Origin: Opitutaceae bacterium
Lineage (GTDB): Bacteria; Verrucomicrobiota; Verrucomicrobiia; Opitutales; Opitutaceae
NCBI GenBank assembly: GCA_028284385.1
Contig: JANQRT010000073.1
Span: forward strand, 248,001-312,000
Direction: 5' to 3'
Length of the DNA stretch: 64,000 nt
This document shows, in pieces, positions 8,470 through 17,275 of this stretch (its first letter is position 1; every line of letters begins with the position of its first letter). A model generated the notes under the pieces. It saw only the letters and a program-made list of their open reading frames with translations. It ran no database searches and was not told the DNA's origin. The translations under genes and the position numbers were made by a program.

Positions 8470-9855
8470 TTGCTCAAAGAATACGATTTCATCGCCATAG
8501 GCGGAGGCAGCGGCGGCTTCAACGCCGCGAGAGTAGCGCGTCAGTACTCCGATAAAGTAGCCATCGTCGACGGAGCGGAGATCTTGGGAGGACTTTGTAT
8601 CCTCCGTGGCTGCATGCCCTCGAAAACGCTGATTTATTCGGCTGAAGTTCTCCATCTCGCTCAACACGGATCTCTTTTCGGACTAGATATTCCCGAGGCC
8701 AAAGTCGACATGCCAGCGCTTCACGCTCGCAAGCTAGCCACCATCAAGGAGTTTGCCGACTACCGGGTCGAGGCCATGACCAGCGGGAAGTATGACCTGT
8801 ATCGCAACTACGCGAAGTTCGTCGATGAAAATACCATCGAGCTAGACGATGGAACCTTGCTCAGAGGCGGGAAATTCATAATTGCCACCGGTTCATATAT
8901 TTCCAAACCTCCAGTACCCGGTATTGATAATTCGGATATATGGACCAGCGACGATGTTCTCGAATTGAATTTTCTTCCGGAATCGGTCATCGTGCTAGGC
9001 GGCGGAGTGGTCGCATGCGAACTAGCCCAATTTCTTAATCGAGTGGGCTCGAAGGTCACCCAAATCCAGCGTAGCCCTCATATTCTCAAGGACCAAGCTT
9101 CCGACATATCCGAAGTTGTAGAACAGGCTTTTCGTGACGAGGGAATCAATCTACTCACCAATACATCTCTAAAAAGTATCGAAAAAACGGATGCGGGATT
9201 CAAAATCAGCTTTGAACATCAAGGCCAGCCAACGGTTTGCGAAGCGACTCACCTGGTTAACGCTCTTGGCCGTGTCCCGGCCACGGATACGTTAGATCTC
9301 CACAAAGCAGGCATCGACCTTAAGCCGAATCGGCAGATCATCACAGATAGTCGACAACGCACTACGAATTTGAACGTCTATGCCGCTGGCGACTGCGCAG
9401 GACCTTTCGAAATCGTTCACACAGCAGTGCTACAGGGCGAATTCGCAGCCCACCATGCCTTCGATAAGCAAAAGCCGTCCCTCAATTACGACCACATGCT
9501 CGACATCGTTTTCACCGACCCGCAAGTCGCTCGAGTCGGCTTGACTGAAAAAGTCCTTCGCGAACGCGGTATCGATTTCATCGCGGCAGACTACCCGTTC
9601 GATGATCATGGAAAGTCGATTCTGATGGAAGCCAAGCGCGGCTTCGTACGCGTTTTTGGTGAAAAGCCTGGCGGACGTATCCTAGGCGCCGAAATCGTAT
9701 CCAAAGATGCAGGAGAATTGATCCACGCTCTCTCCGTGGCCATCTCCCACAACGCCACCGCAGCCTCCCTGCTGCAAACCCATTGGTACCACCCCACCCT
9801 CTCCGAAATCATCAGCTACCCCCTCGAAGATATCGTAGACGAACTAGAGGACTGA
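8470..9855 (+). CDS. pyridine nucleotide-disulfide oxidoreductase (dihydrolipoyl dehydrogenase-like)
   Basis: A 461-residue flavoprotein of the class I disulfide reductase family. It has the FAD motif IGGGSGGFNAA at the N-terminus, the redox pair Cys43-x4-Cys48 in GGLCILRGCMPSK, the NAD(P) motif VLGGGVVACELA near residue 180, the second FAD motif VYAAGDCAG, and the C-terminal catalytic His in HWYHPTLSE. These identify a lipoamide dehydrogenase or mercuric-reductase-like enzyme; no 2-oxoacid dehydrogenase genes are adjacent, so the partner is unknown. The start is a TTG at 8470; no in-frame ATG fits the FAD motif. The CxxxxC spacing is normal. Confidence 0.9.
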   Translation: MLKEYDFIAIGGGSGGFNAARVARQYSDKVAIVDGAEILGGLCILRGCMPSKTLIYSAEVLHLAQHGSLFGLDIPEAKVDMPALHARKLATIKEFADYRVEAMTSGKYDLYRNYAKFVDENTIELDDGTLLRGGKFIIATGSYISKPPVPGIDNSDIWTSDDVLELNFLPESVIVLGGGVVACELAQFLNRVGSKVTQIQRSPHILKDQASDISEVVEQAFRDEGINLLTNTSLKSIEKTDAGFKISFEHQGQPTVCEATHLVNALGRVPATDTLDLHKAGIDLKPNRQIITDSRQRTTNLNVYAAGDCAGPFEIVHTAVLQGEFAAHHAFDKQKPSLNYDHMLDIVFTDPQVARVGLTEKVLRERGIDFIAADYPFDDHGKSILMEAKRGFVRVFGEKPGGRILGAEIVSKDAGELIHALSVAISHNATAASLLQTHWYHPTLSEIISYPLEDIVDELED

Positions 9856-9862
9856 AAAACAA

Positions 9863-10024
9863 GGAACCACGGATGAACGCAGATGGACACGGATTGAAGA
9901 GCCTAAAATTATTCGAGAAGAATTGTGACAAAGAACGTTTTGAAAAGAGATGGCTAGTTATTTGTAATTTATTTTCAAATACATTGAGAAATATCCGCGT
10001 TAATCCGCTTCCATCCGTGGTTCC
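9863..10024. repeat. intergenic inverted repeat of the CCGTGG/CGGAT family
   Basis: A 13-base perfect inverted repeat, GGAACCACGGATG at 9863-9875 and CATCCGTGGTTCC at 10012-10024, bounds the space between the flavoprotein and SDR genes. Inside each arm the CGGAT word recurs every 11-12 bases, so the arms stay similar well beyond the perfect part. Open frames here only reflect the repeat. Related sequence lies at 16970-17235. Confidence 0.75.
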
Positions 10025-10042
10025 AAAAACATAAATCCTATC

Positions 10043-10783
10043 ATGCGTATCATTTTCATCACAGGCGTCTCGCGAGGCCTTGGAGCGGCTCTCACTAGAA
10101 TACTCGACAACGACGAAACCCAAATCATCGGCTTCTCGCGGAGCAAGGGAGAGTTCGAAGGCGTTTTCCATTCCTGCGATTTCAGCAAGCCGGAACTCGC
10201 CGCGAGCACCCTCGATCAGGCTTTTCAGGAAGCGGACTTGAAGAACGCGGACTCGATTACCTTCATCAGCAATGCCGGCCAACTTAGTCCGCTGGATTTC
10301 ATCGATCGTTTGGACATTGCCGACATACACGAAAATCTTACCTCCAATCTCGTCGGTAGCTCAATCGCCTTGTCGCGCTTTATTAAATACACAGGAGATT
10401 TGGATAAGCCCAAACTATTCATCCAAATCTCATCTGGCGTAGCTCTTCCTGAACGAGTAAAACCGGGCTGGTCGCTTTACTGCGCTGCCAAAGCCGGCCA
10501 GGAACAGCTGATTCGCACCGTAGCCACCGAACAGTCACACGTTCCACATCCGGCCAAAGTCATCAACCTCAATCCAGGCGTCATGGAGACTGCCATGCAG
10601 CAGCTCATCCGCTCCACGCCCAAATCCTCCTTCCCCGGAGTCGATCGTTTTATCCAAATGAAAGAGGAAGGCAAAGTCGTGGATCCTAGCGTCATTGCCG
10701 GACGCATAGCAAACGCCATTGACGACTACGACTCTCTAGAAAGTGGAAAGACCTATGTCGAAGCGGAATTCCAAGCCAACTAG
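10043..10783 (+). CDS. SDR family oxidoreductase
   Basis: A classical short-chain dehydrogenase of 246 residues. The cofactor motif is TGVSRGLG (Thr7-Gly14), followed by SNAG near residue 76-79, the catalytic serine at 130-131, and Tyr146-x3-Lys150 in SLYCAAK. The pattern resembles sepiapterin reductase/YueD-like enzymes that reduce a carbonyl with NADPH. It lies 18 bases upstream of the M42 peptidase on the same strand, so the two may be cotranscribed. Substrate unknown. Confidence 0.88.
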   Translation: MRIIFITGVSRGLGAALTRILDNDETQIIGFSRSKGEFEGVFHSCDFSKPELAASTLDQAFQEADLKNADSITFISNAGQLSPLDFIDRLDIADIHENLTSNLVGSSIALSRFIKYTGDLDKPKLFIQISSGVALPERVKPGWSLYCAAKAGQEQLIRTVATEQSHVPHPAKVINLNPGVMETAMQQLIRSTPKSSFPGVDRFIQMKEEGKVVDPSVIAGRIANAIDDYDSLESGKTYVEAEFQAN

Positions 10784-10801
10784 ATCCAAGTTTTTAAAAT
10801 C

Positions 10802-11866
10802 ATGAGCCAATCACCTCCACCTTTTCTTCTCGAACTCCTCGAGGCCAAGAGTCCCTCCGGAGCCGAAGGCCAAGCTCAAGCCGTCTTCGATAAATACGTA
10901 GAATCGGAAGCGGACTTGTATGAAAAAGACACTACAGGCAACCGAATCGCCACCTTGAATCCTGAGGGCTCGCCGACCGTGATGTTCGCCGGACATCTCG
11001 ATGAGCTGGGATTTATCATCACTTACATCGACGACAAGGGCTTTCTCTATTTCAAAACCATTGGCGGCCATGATCGCATTATCATTCCGGGACGTCGAGT
11101 GCTGATCCAGACTGATAAGGGAATCGTCAAGGGAGTCACCGGAAAACGAGCAGTCCACTTAATGGATGTAAAAGATCGCGACAAGGTGCCAAAGATCCAC
11201 GAGATGTGGATCGATATCGCCGCCAAGAACAAGGAGGACGCGGAAAACCGCGTGGAGGTTGGCGACGTGGCGACCTACGACCACGAATTCGAATTGATCC
11301 ATGAATCCGTAGCCGCCGCCCGAGCATTCGACAACAAAGGAGGCGCCTACATCGTAGGGGAAACCTTGCGACGGTTGAAATCCGAAGCCGCCACGCTCGA
11401 AGCTAAGGTCGTATCCGTGGGAACCTCACAGGAAGAAATAGGCGTGCGAGGAGCCACTACTTCCAGTTATGGCGTCAATCCGGACTTCGCCGTGGCGGTA
11501 GACGTGGGACACGCCACCGACCATCCGGACTGCGACAAGCGCAAGTTCGGATCCTTCAAACTGGGCGACGGACCCATCATTACCCGAGGTCCCAATATCA
11601 ATCCCATCGTGTACAAAAAGCTGATACAAGCAGCAGAGGAAAGTAAAGTCTCCTATCAGCTGGAGGGCGATCCTCGGCCGACTACCACCGACGCCAGAGC
11701 TATCCAAATGGCTAGAGCGGGAGTGGCTACCGGTCTCATTTCCATTCCCCTTCGCTACATGCACACCCCCGGCGAAATGGTCGATCTGGAAGACATCGAG
11801 GCCTGCATTAGGTTACTTGTAGCATTTGCTCGGAATGTTAAGAAAACGGACACGGGCGTATGGTGA
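10802..11866 (+). CDS. M42 family metallopeptidase
   Basis: A 354-residue dinuclear-metal aminopeptidase of the M42 (endoglucanase/aminopeptidase, PepA-TET) family. Visible signatures include MFAGHLDELGFI (first metal histidine and aspartate), RAFDNKGGAY (bridging aspartate), the GTSQEEIGVRG glutamate pair and VDVGHATDHPD. The C-terminal RYMHTPGEMVD carries the last metal histidine. Such enzymes trim short peptides in the cytoplasm. No signal peptide. It follows the SDR gene by 18 bases and precedes the tctCBA transporter, with which it may share a transcript. Confidence 0.93.
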   Translation: MSQSPPPFLLELLEAKSPSGAEGQAQAVFDKYVESEADLYEKDTTGNRIATLNPEGSPTVMFAGHLDELGFIITYIDDKGFLYFKTIGGHDRIIIPGRRVLIQTDKGIVKGVTGKRAVHLMDVKDRDKVPKIHEMWIDIAAKNKEDAENRVEVGDVATYDHEFELIHESVAAARAFDNKGGAYIVGETLRRLKSEAATLEAKVVSVGTSQEEIGVRGATTSSYGVNPDFAVAVDVGHATDHPDCDKRKFGSFKLGDGPIITRGPNINPIVYKKLIQAAEESKVSYQLEGDPRPTTTDARAIQMARAGVATGLISIPLRYMHTPGEMVDLEDIEACIRLLVAFARNVKKTDTGVW

Positions 11867-11938
11867 TTCTCTTTGCTAAACGCTTGCCCGAAGCGCTTCT
11901 TTGGCGCTAGCAAATGCTTCCATCGAGATCGAATTTTC

Positions 11939-12886
11939 ATGAACTGCAAATTCCCCGCTCTGCTATTTTTTTGCTTATTCCTTGTTGCTAAAGGATTTGC
12001 TGCCTACCCAGACAAGCCGATCAAAATAATCGTTCCGACCAATGCGGGCGGAGAGATCGACGCCATGGCTCGTATTTTCCAACGAGCTTTTCAAGAAAAG
12101 GACCTCATTCCGGTTAAGACAGTGGTGGTCAATCTGCCTGGAGCAGGAGGCACCGTCGGCACTCGAAGGCTCAAGGAAGCAAAACCAGACGGCTACACCA
12201 TCGGCCTCTGGGCTCCTGGCATCGTCACTTCCAAGGCCATGGGCATTGTCAACTACGATCACAAGGACTTCGAGGTGCTGGGCACCACTGGCTACTCCGA
12301 GATCGGATTTGGAGTGAAGGACGATTCCTCCTACCAGACGATCGATGAATTCATAGGAGCCGCCAAAGCCGCTCCCAATTCCATCAAAGTAGCCACCAAC
12401 ATCGGTCTTCCTGTTCACTTTTTCCCCTTCCTGTTTGCCGAAGAGGCAGGCATTGAACTGAAGTTCGTCCAATCAGGCGGTGGCTCGATTCGCCTCGCTT
12501 CCATTCTTGGAAATCACAACGACATGGCCATGTTTTCTCTGCTGGCCTTCAAGCAGTTCAAGAAGTCCGGACTCCGACCGCTGGTTATTCTATCGGGAGA
12601 ACGTCATGATCTCTTCCCCGACATTCCGACAGCCAAGGAAATAGGCGTGGATCTGGAAATTACAGACACGCGCATCTGGCTGGCTCCCAAAGGAACGCCA
12701 TCGGACCGACTTGAACTGATTTCCAACGCCATCAAAACAACCTTGGAATCGGATGATGTGAAGGAGGAGTTTATTTCTTTGGGACTGACGCCGGAGTTCG
12801 GTACGCCGGAAGAGTTGGAAGTGTTTCTCGACGACGTTACCCAGCGCATCACTCCTCTCGTATCCAAAATGAGAAAGAATCGATAA
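11939..12886 (+). CDS. tripartite tricarboxylate transporter substrate-binding protein (TctC/Bug family)
   Basis: The periplasmic solute-binding component of a tripartite tricarboxylate transporter. I start it at ATG 11939, which gives a signal peptide (MNCKFPALLFFCLFLVAKGFA) followed by the mature start AYPDKPIKIIVPTNAGGEIDAMAR, the family hallmark. Length 315 residues is normal. It binds a carboxylate-type ligand outside the membrane and delivers it to TctA-TctB. Genes for both membrane parts follow in the same direction. The ligand cannot be deduced; citrate, terephthalate and other carboxylates are known for the family. Confidence 0.93.
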   Translation: MNCKFPALLFFCLFLVAKGFAAYPDKPIKIIVPTNAGGEIDAMARIFQRAFQEKDLIPVKTVVVNLPGAGGTVGTRRLKEAKPDGYTIGLWAPGIVTSKAMGIVNYDHKDFEVLGTTGYSEIGFGVKDDSSYQTIDEFIGAAKAAPNSIKVATNIGLPVHFFPFLFAEEAGIELKFVQSGGGSIRLASILGNHNDMAMFSLLAFKQFKKSGLRPLVILSGERHDLFPDIPTAKEIGVDLEITDTRIWLAPKGTPSDRLELISNAIKTTLESDDVKEEFISLGLTPEFGTPEELEVFLDDVTQRITPLVSKMRKNR

Positions 12887-12900
12887 ACGAAATTCGAAAT

Positions 12901-13386
12901 ATGGATACAGCTCGCTCGAAATTTTCGCAAATCGATTTCTCCATCTGCGCCGCCCTCTTCGCTCTGGGTGGGCTTATTCTTTGGGGAGCCAAGGATATTC
13001 CACCGCCTTTCTTCGACCCGCTAGGATCGGCCGCCCTACCTAAAGTCTGCGCCTATCTCATCATCGCGTTTAGCCTAGTCATCGCCGCCAGGGCTTTTCT
13101 TCGTCTGAAGTCCGAAACAAAGGTGGCATCATCGGACGACGACTTCAAACCCGAGCCATGGCTGGCCGTTGCTGTGGTCCTACTCGCTTCGCTCTACACC
13201 CTTTCGATGAATCTCGGCTGGCTAGGCTTTCGATCAGGTACCGTGCTCTTCATCTTCAGCCTTGGAGCCGTCCTAAGCCGCTTCGACAAAACAACGATGA
13301 TAGTCAGCGGCGGACTAGCCCTGCTCTTCGGCCTCGGCGGCCAATACATCTTCACCGAGTTCTTCTACATCGATCTCCCTAAATAA
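12901..13386 (+). CDS. tripartite tricarboxylate transporter small membrane subunit (TctB family)
   Basis: The 161-residue small membrane component. It shows four hydrophobic segments at about residues 12-30, 46-62, 83-102 and 112-150 and the early FFDPLGSAALPK sequence typical of TctB proteins. It lies 14 bases after the tctC gene, and the large subunit follows after a 273-base spacer filled with repeats. It stabilises and couples TctA with the binding protein in the inner membrane. Confidence 0.88.
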   Translation: MDTARSKFSQIDFSICAALFALGGLILWGAKDIPPPFFDPLGSAALPKVCAYLIIAFSLVIAARAFLRLKSETKVASSDDDFKPEPWLAVAVVLLASLYTLSMNLGWLGFRSGTVLFIFSLGAVLSRFDKTTMIVSGGLALLFGLGGQYIFTEFFYIDLPK

Positions 13387-13659
13387 CAAACCTTCATCTT
13401 CTTCCTCTTCTACTTCTTCATCTCAATCACAATCCACAAACCGAATACGAATTCAGATTTTTAATTATCCATAGAGTTCACAAAACCCACAGATGAAAAA
13501 TCGCTCAGCTCAAACGGTTCACTCTCCACAGCAAGACTTATGGAGCGTTTCAAGTTCAACAAAAGAATAGATCACAATCCGCGTATCTAAATTTTTGTGA
13601 CTTCTGTGAACTCTGTGGTTAAAAAATAATCCTCTCCTCACCCAGCTCAGCTCCCAAGC
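13387..13659. repeat. repeat-bearing spacer between tctB and tctA
   Basis: The 273-base spacer interrupts the transporter operon. It contains AGAGTTCACAAAACCCACAGA near 13454 and the reverse-type arm TGACTTCTGTGAACTCTGTGG near 13598-13618, so two arms of an ACAGAG-family repeat face each other about 140 bases apart. No open frame of coding character is present. An RNA structure here could tune tctA expression against tctCB; that is inference. Confidence 0.6.
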
Positions 13660-15162
13660 ATGGAACTTCTCAACGCCTTTCAGTACATCTTCACCCCTGG
13701 ACCCTTCCTCTGGCTTTTGCTCGGCGTAGCTAGCGGCATTTTCGTGGGGGCCATCCCTGGCCTGGGGGGCGGCATGCTCATGGCCCTCACCGTTCCGCTG
13801 ACCTTTTCCATGGATAGCACCCACGCGGTGCTGCTCTTGATGGGAATGCACGTGGGCTCGGTAAGCGGTGGACTGATCAGCGCCATGCTACTCAAGATGC
13901 CTGGCACCCCTTCGTCGATGATGTCTACATTCGATGGATACCCAATGGCAGCTAAAGGCAAACCGGGCCTAGCCTTGAGCCTTGGAATCGGAGCTTCGCT
14001 GCTGGGAGGGGTCGTTGCCGGCATCTTTCTCATTCTCTTGGCTCCGCCGCTTTCCATTTGGGCTCTGAAGTTCGGTCCCTGGGAATATTTCACCATGGTT
14101 CTGATGGCCCTGGTTTTGATAGCCTCCATCAGCCAAGGTTCAATGCTCAAAGGACTGACCTCTTGCATCCTCGGCGTGGTGGCGGCTCTGCCTGGTCTGA
14201 ACGATTCGGACGGCAACCTGCGTCTAACCTTCGGCTTCGAGGAGTTGGACGACGGATTCAATTTGCTTCCCGTTTTACTGGGCATCTTCGTCATGAGTCA
14301 GTTGATCAAGGACGCCCTCAATATTAATAAAAAGGGCACTGCTATCCAGATCGCCAAGGAGTCCGTCTTTCCGCGCTTCAGGGAATGGAAGCGACACATT
14401 GTAAACATCCTACGCTCGTCTTGCATCGGCACCTGGGTGGGCATCCTGCCAGGCGTGGGAGCCAACATTTCATCCATGGTTTCCTACGGAACGGCAAAGA
14501 CCTTTAGTAAAACTCCCGAAAAATTCGGCACTGGTCACGACGAGGGGATCGTCTCCGCCGAAGCGGCCAATAACGCCAACGCGGGCGGAGCCCTCATCCC
14601 ACTCATCACCATGGGCATCCCCGGCGCCCCGGTCGACGCCATCCTGCTGGGGGCCATGATCATGCACCGTATCCAACCTGGTCCCCTGCTTTTCACGACA
14701 AATGGCGATCTGGTCTGGGCATTGATGGGCGGATATGTGATCGCCAACATTCTCATGTTCGGCATCATGGTGGCCTCGGCCAAACACTTGGCTCGCATCG
14801 TCAAGATCAACCGAGCCTATCTCATTCCTATCATCTTTATTTTCTGCGTGATCGGGGCCTACGCCTTGAGCAATCGCATCTTCGATGTCTGGGTGGTCAT
14901 CGCCTTTGGTGTGGTGGGCTTCTTCCTGGATCGAGCCAAGTATCCACTTGGTCCCTTCGTCATCGGCTATGTCTTGGCTGGCATCATGGAAGCCGAGCTA
15001 CGCTCCGGTCTCCAATCTTCCGACGGCTCCTTCATGCCCATCCTAACCCGACCCATTTCGCTGACTTTCACCATCATCGCCGTCATTTTCCTGGCCTACT
15101 CCATTGTCAACGAATGGCGCATGCGCAAAGCCAGTACCCAGTCAGTCGATACGACGGATTGA
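13660..15162 (+). CDS. tripartite tricarboxylate transporter large permease (TctA family)
   Basis: The 500-residue permease of the transporter. It has about 11-12 hydrophobic segments and the conserved loops of the family: GLGGGMLMALTVPLTFSMD near residue 35, GTPSSMMSTFDGYPMA near 85, and GVGANISSMVSYGTAK plus the second-half motif GIPGAPVDAILLGAM. It moves the carboxylate ligand across the inner membrane, driven by an ion gradient. With tctC and tctB it completes the system; the acetamidase gene follows after 80 bases. Confidence 0.94.
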   Translation: MELLNAFQYIFTPGPFLWLLLGVASGIFVGAIPGLGGGMLMALTVPLTFSMDSTHAVLLLMGMHVGSVSGGLISAMLLKMPGTPSSMMSTFDGYPMAAKGKPGLALSLGIGASLLGGVVAGIFLILLAPPLSIWALKFGPWEYFTMVLMALVLIASISQGSMLKGLTSCILGVVAALPGLNDSDGNLRLTFGFEELDDGFNLLPVLLGIFVMSQLIKDALNINKKGTAIQIAKESVFPRFREWKRHIVNILRSSCIGTWVGILPGVGANISSMVSYGTAKTFSKTPEKFGTGHDEGIVSAEAANNANAGGALIPLITMGIPGAPVDAILLGAMIMHRIQPGPLLFTTNGDLVWALMGGYVIANILMFGIMVASAKHLARIVKINRAYLIPIIFIFCVIGAYALSNRIFDVWVVIAFGVVGFFLDRAKYPLGPFVIGYVLAGIMEAELRSGLQSSDGSFMPILTRPISLTFTIIAVIFLAYSIVNEWRMRKASTQSVDTTD

Positions 15163-15242
15163 GGAAATTATTTCCTCGTCGCGAGGACTCAATGCTCCTA
15201 AGTGCTCCCGCTCAGGCTTCACTTTGACGTTAGGCAAAAGAT

Positions 15243-16244
15243 ATGAATACAAAGCTGCTCTACCTCCGACTGCTTCTCGCACTCTTGGCGTCTGTTCCTT
15301 TTATTCAAGCAGTCACTGCAAGTTCTTCGCTTCCCAAACCTGACTTTGTCCTGTCAAAGGACCAGAATCATAGCAAGTTTAGCAGAGCCATTCCTCCGGT
15401 TATCAAGGTTCCATCGGGAAGCGTAATTGAAGCGGACATACATGAGGCGACGGGCGGTCAATTGACGATCGATTCGACCACGGAAGATTTCAAAAACGTC
15501 GACATGGATCGAGTTCACACCTTGACCGGACCGATCTACGTTGAGGGAGCCGAGGTCGGAGACGTTCTAGCAGTCGAGCTTCTCAGTCTAGAACCCGGAG
15601 ACTGGGGATGGATCGGAACAGGTCCCTTCGGGTTTTTAGGCAAAGAGAATGAAGAGCTGGCTCTTAAAACCTATAAGCTGGATAAAGAAAACAATCGGGT
15701 TCATTTTTCCGACACGATCAGCATTCCATTGAGTCCTTTCCCAGGAACAATGGGAGTTGCACCGGACACGGATGAAATGCTGGTCACTTTTCCTCCACGG
15801 GCGAATGGCGGCAATATGGACGACCCAAACATGGTTGCGGGTACCACCGTGTACTTTCCCGTGTTCGCGAAAGGAGCCCTGTTTTCCATTGGCGATCCTC
15901 ACGCTGTTCAAGGACACGGAGAAGTGTGCGGAACCGCCCTCGAGGTGCCCATGCAAGCCCTGTTTCGACTGACTGTATTGAAAAATCGGATAATCGAAGA
16001 GCCTCAATACGAGACAGCAACCCACTACGCCACAACAGGCTTCGCCACGACCATTGACGAAGCCGCTATCAAGGCGACTCGATACATGGTCCAGCATCTG
16101 ATGAAGACAAAAGACATGTCGTTTGTGGAGGCCTACATGCTCTGCTCATTGGCCGGAGACCTAAAGATAGCAGAGGTAGTCGACCGGCCGCACATGCTGG
16201 TAACCATGCATATGCCCAAAAATATATTCACAGCAGATAAATAG
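15243..16244 (+). CDS. exported acetamidase/formamidase family protein
   Basis: A 333-residue member of the FmdA/AmdA family, which hydrolyses small amides such as formamide or acetamide to the acid and ammonia. Family features visible are GPIYVEGAEVGDVLAVELLSL, the GDWGWIG segment, PPRANGGNMDDPNM and the HAVQGHGEVCGTALE region. Unusually for a cytoplasmic-type enzyme it begins with a signal peptide (MNTKLLYLRLLLALLASV), so it should act in the periplasm. Placed 80 bases after tctA; a product acid could be the transporter ligand, which is inference. Tail to tail with the HAD gene. Confidence 0.9.
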   Translation: MNTKLLYLRLLLALLASVPFIQAVTASSSLPKPDFVLSKDQNHSKFSRAIPPVIKVPSGSVIEADIHEATGGQLTIDSTTEDFKNVDMDRVHTLTGPIYVEGAEVGDVLAVELLSLEPGDWGWIGTGPFGFLGKENEELALKTYKLDKENNRVHFSDTISIPLSPFPGTMGVAPDTDEMLVTFPPRANGGNMDDPNMVAGTTVYFPVFAKGALFSIGDPHAVQGHGEVCGTALEVPMQALFRLTVLKNRIIEEPQYETATHYATTGFATTIDEAAIKATRYMVQHLMKTKDMSFVEAYMLCSLAGDLKIAEVVDRPHMLVTMHMPKNIFTADK

Positions 16245-16247
16245 GAT

Positions 16248-16922
16248 CTAGCGAGGCGCGTCATTTAACGTTTCCAGCCAATTCTGTAACTCAACAATCG
16301 ATTCAATCTCGCCATCCATTTGGATCGGCGGATCGTAGTAGGCTTTTCTCAGCCAGATTCCTTTCATTCCGCAGGCCTTAGCTCCTTCCACGTCGTTTTT
16401 CGGGTGATCGCCGATGTAGACGCATTCCTCGGGTTTTCTATCCAATGATTGGATACCGATTTGGAAAATGAGAGGATCAGGTTTTTCAACGCCGACTGCT
16501 TCGGAAATCTGGATTGAGTCGAAATAATCCTTGATACCGGAAATCTCAATCTTGGCCATTTGAGACTGGACGCGTCCGTTGGTAATTAGGCCGATTTGAT
16601 ATATTTTCTTTAAGCGTTCAAGAGCTCCTTTAACGCCCTCGTAGAGAACGGGCTCCTTACCATATTCCTCTTGGTAGTGAGCAAGCAACGTCTTGCTCGA
16701 AACGGTGCTGCTCAGAATCTCCCGGCAAGCTCTTTGGAAGACTTCGCCCTTTTTGGTATAGCCGTGGTCATCGATGCTGAGGATGAAATCGATGTATTCG
16801 GATTTCGTTACACGACTTGATGAAAGCTGGAAGTGATCGTATTGAGAACTTAGATAGTTAGCGAAGGTCGCATCTCGATCCAGCAAAGTCTGATCAAGAT
16901 CGAATATTACAGCTTTGATCAT
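16248..16922 (-). CDS. HAD family hydrolase
   Basis: A 224-residue haloacid dehalogenase-like hydrolase, most likely a phosphatase. Motif I is VIFDLDQTLLD (nucleophile Asp9, general acid Asp11), motif II is LITNGR, and motif IV is YIGDHPKNDVEGAKACGMKGIWL. An all-helical cap follows motif I (residues 15-85), typical of subclass I (YjjG/phosphoglycolate-like). Substrate cannot be assigned. It is convergent with the amidase, with three bases between stop codons. Confidence 0.9.
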   Translation of the reverse strand: MIKAVIFDLDQTLLDRDATFANYLSSQYDHFQLSSSRVTKSEYIDFILSIDDHGYTKKGEVFQRACREILSSTVSSKTLLAHYQEEYGKEPVLYEGVKGALERLKKIYQIGLITNGRVQSQMAKIEISGIKDYFDSIQISEAVGVEKPDPLIFQIGIQSLDRKPEECVYIGDHPKNDVEGAKACGMKGIWLRKAYYDPPIQMDGEIESIVELQNWLETLNDAPR

Positions 16923-17275
16923 AATAATGAATCTCTTAGCTCAAACTTACCAAAAAATTTGTAGAAAGGAACCGCTAATGAACGCCAATAAACGCAAATC
17001 GTATTCAACAAGGGATCATTCGCATCGGTTAGCATTTATTAGGCTCTTGCGGTCATGTCGCTTCGCTCGGTAGCGGTTCAAATTCTTCACCATTCGAATG
17101 TTGGCTGATAGATTTTTTAGAAACAACAAAACACACGAATGACACGAAAATCGATTATCTACATCCGTGAAAATCCGTGTTATCCGTGGTTTTAAAAAAA
17201 TCTCCGTGAACCCTGTGCCCTCCGTGGTAGAAAATACCACAGCTATCCGGGAAAATAAGCCGCTACCGCAAACGC
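16923..17275. repeat. 353-base spacer of CCGTGG/CCGTGA repeats
   Basis: No gene. The left part (about 16970-17010) has GGAACCGCTAATGAACGCC and the right part (about 17150-17232) has ATCCGTG words every 11-12 bases, followed by CCTGTGCCCTCCGTGG. The two halves are loosely inverted relative to each other. GGTAGCGG at 17069-17076 and CCGCTACC at 17260-17267 form an outer pair. The open frame on the minus strand is a by-product of the repeat. Confidence 0.6.

Noticed and set aside
17016..17240. 74-codon minus-strand frame in the spacer before clpX
   Set aside because: Its translation is the intergenic CCGTGG repeat read as protein.
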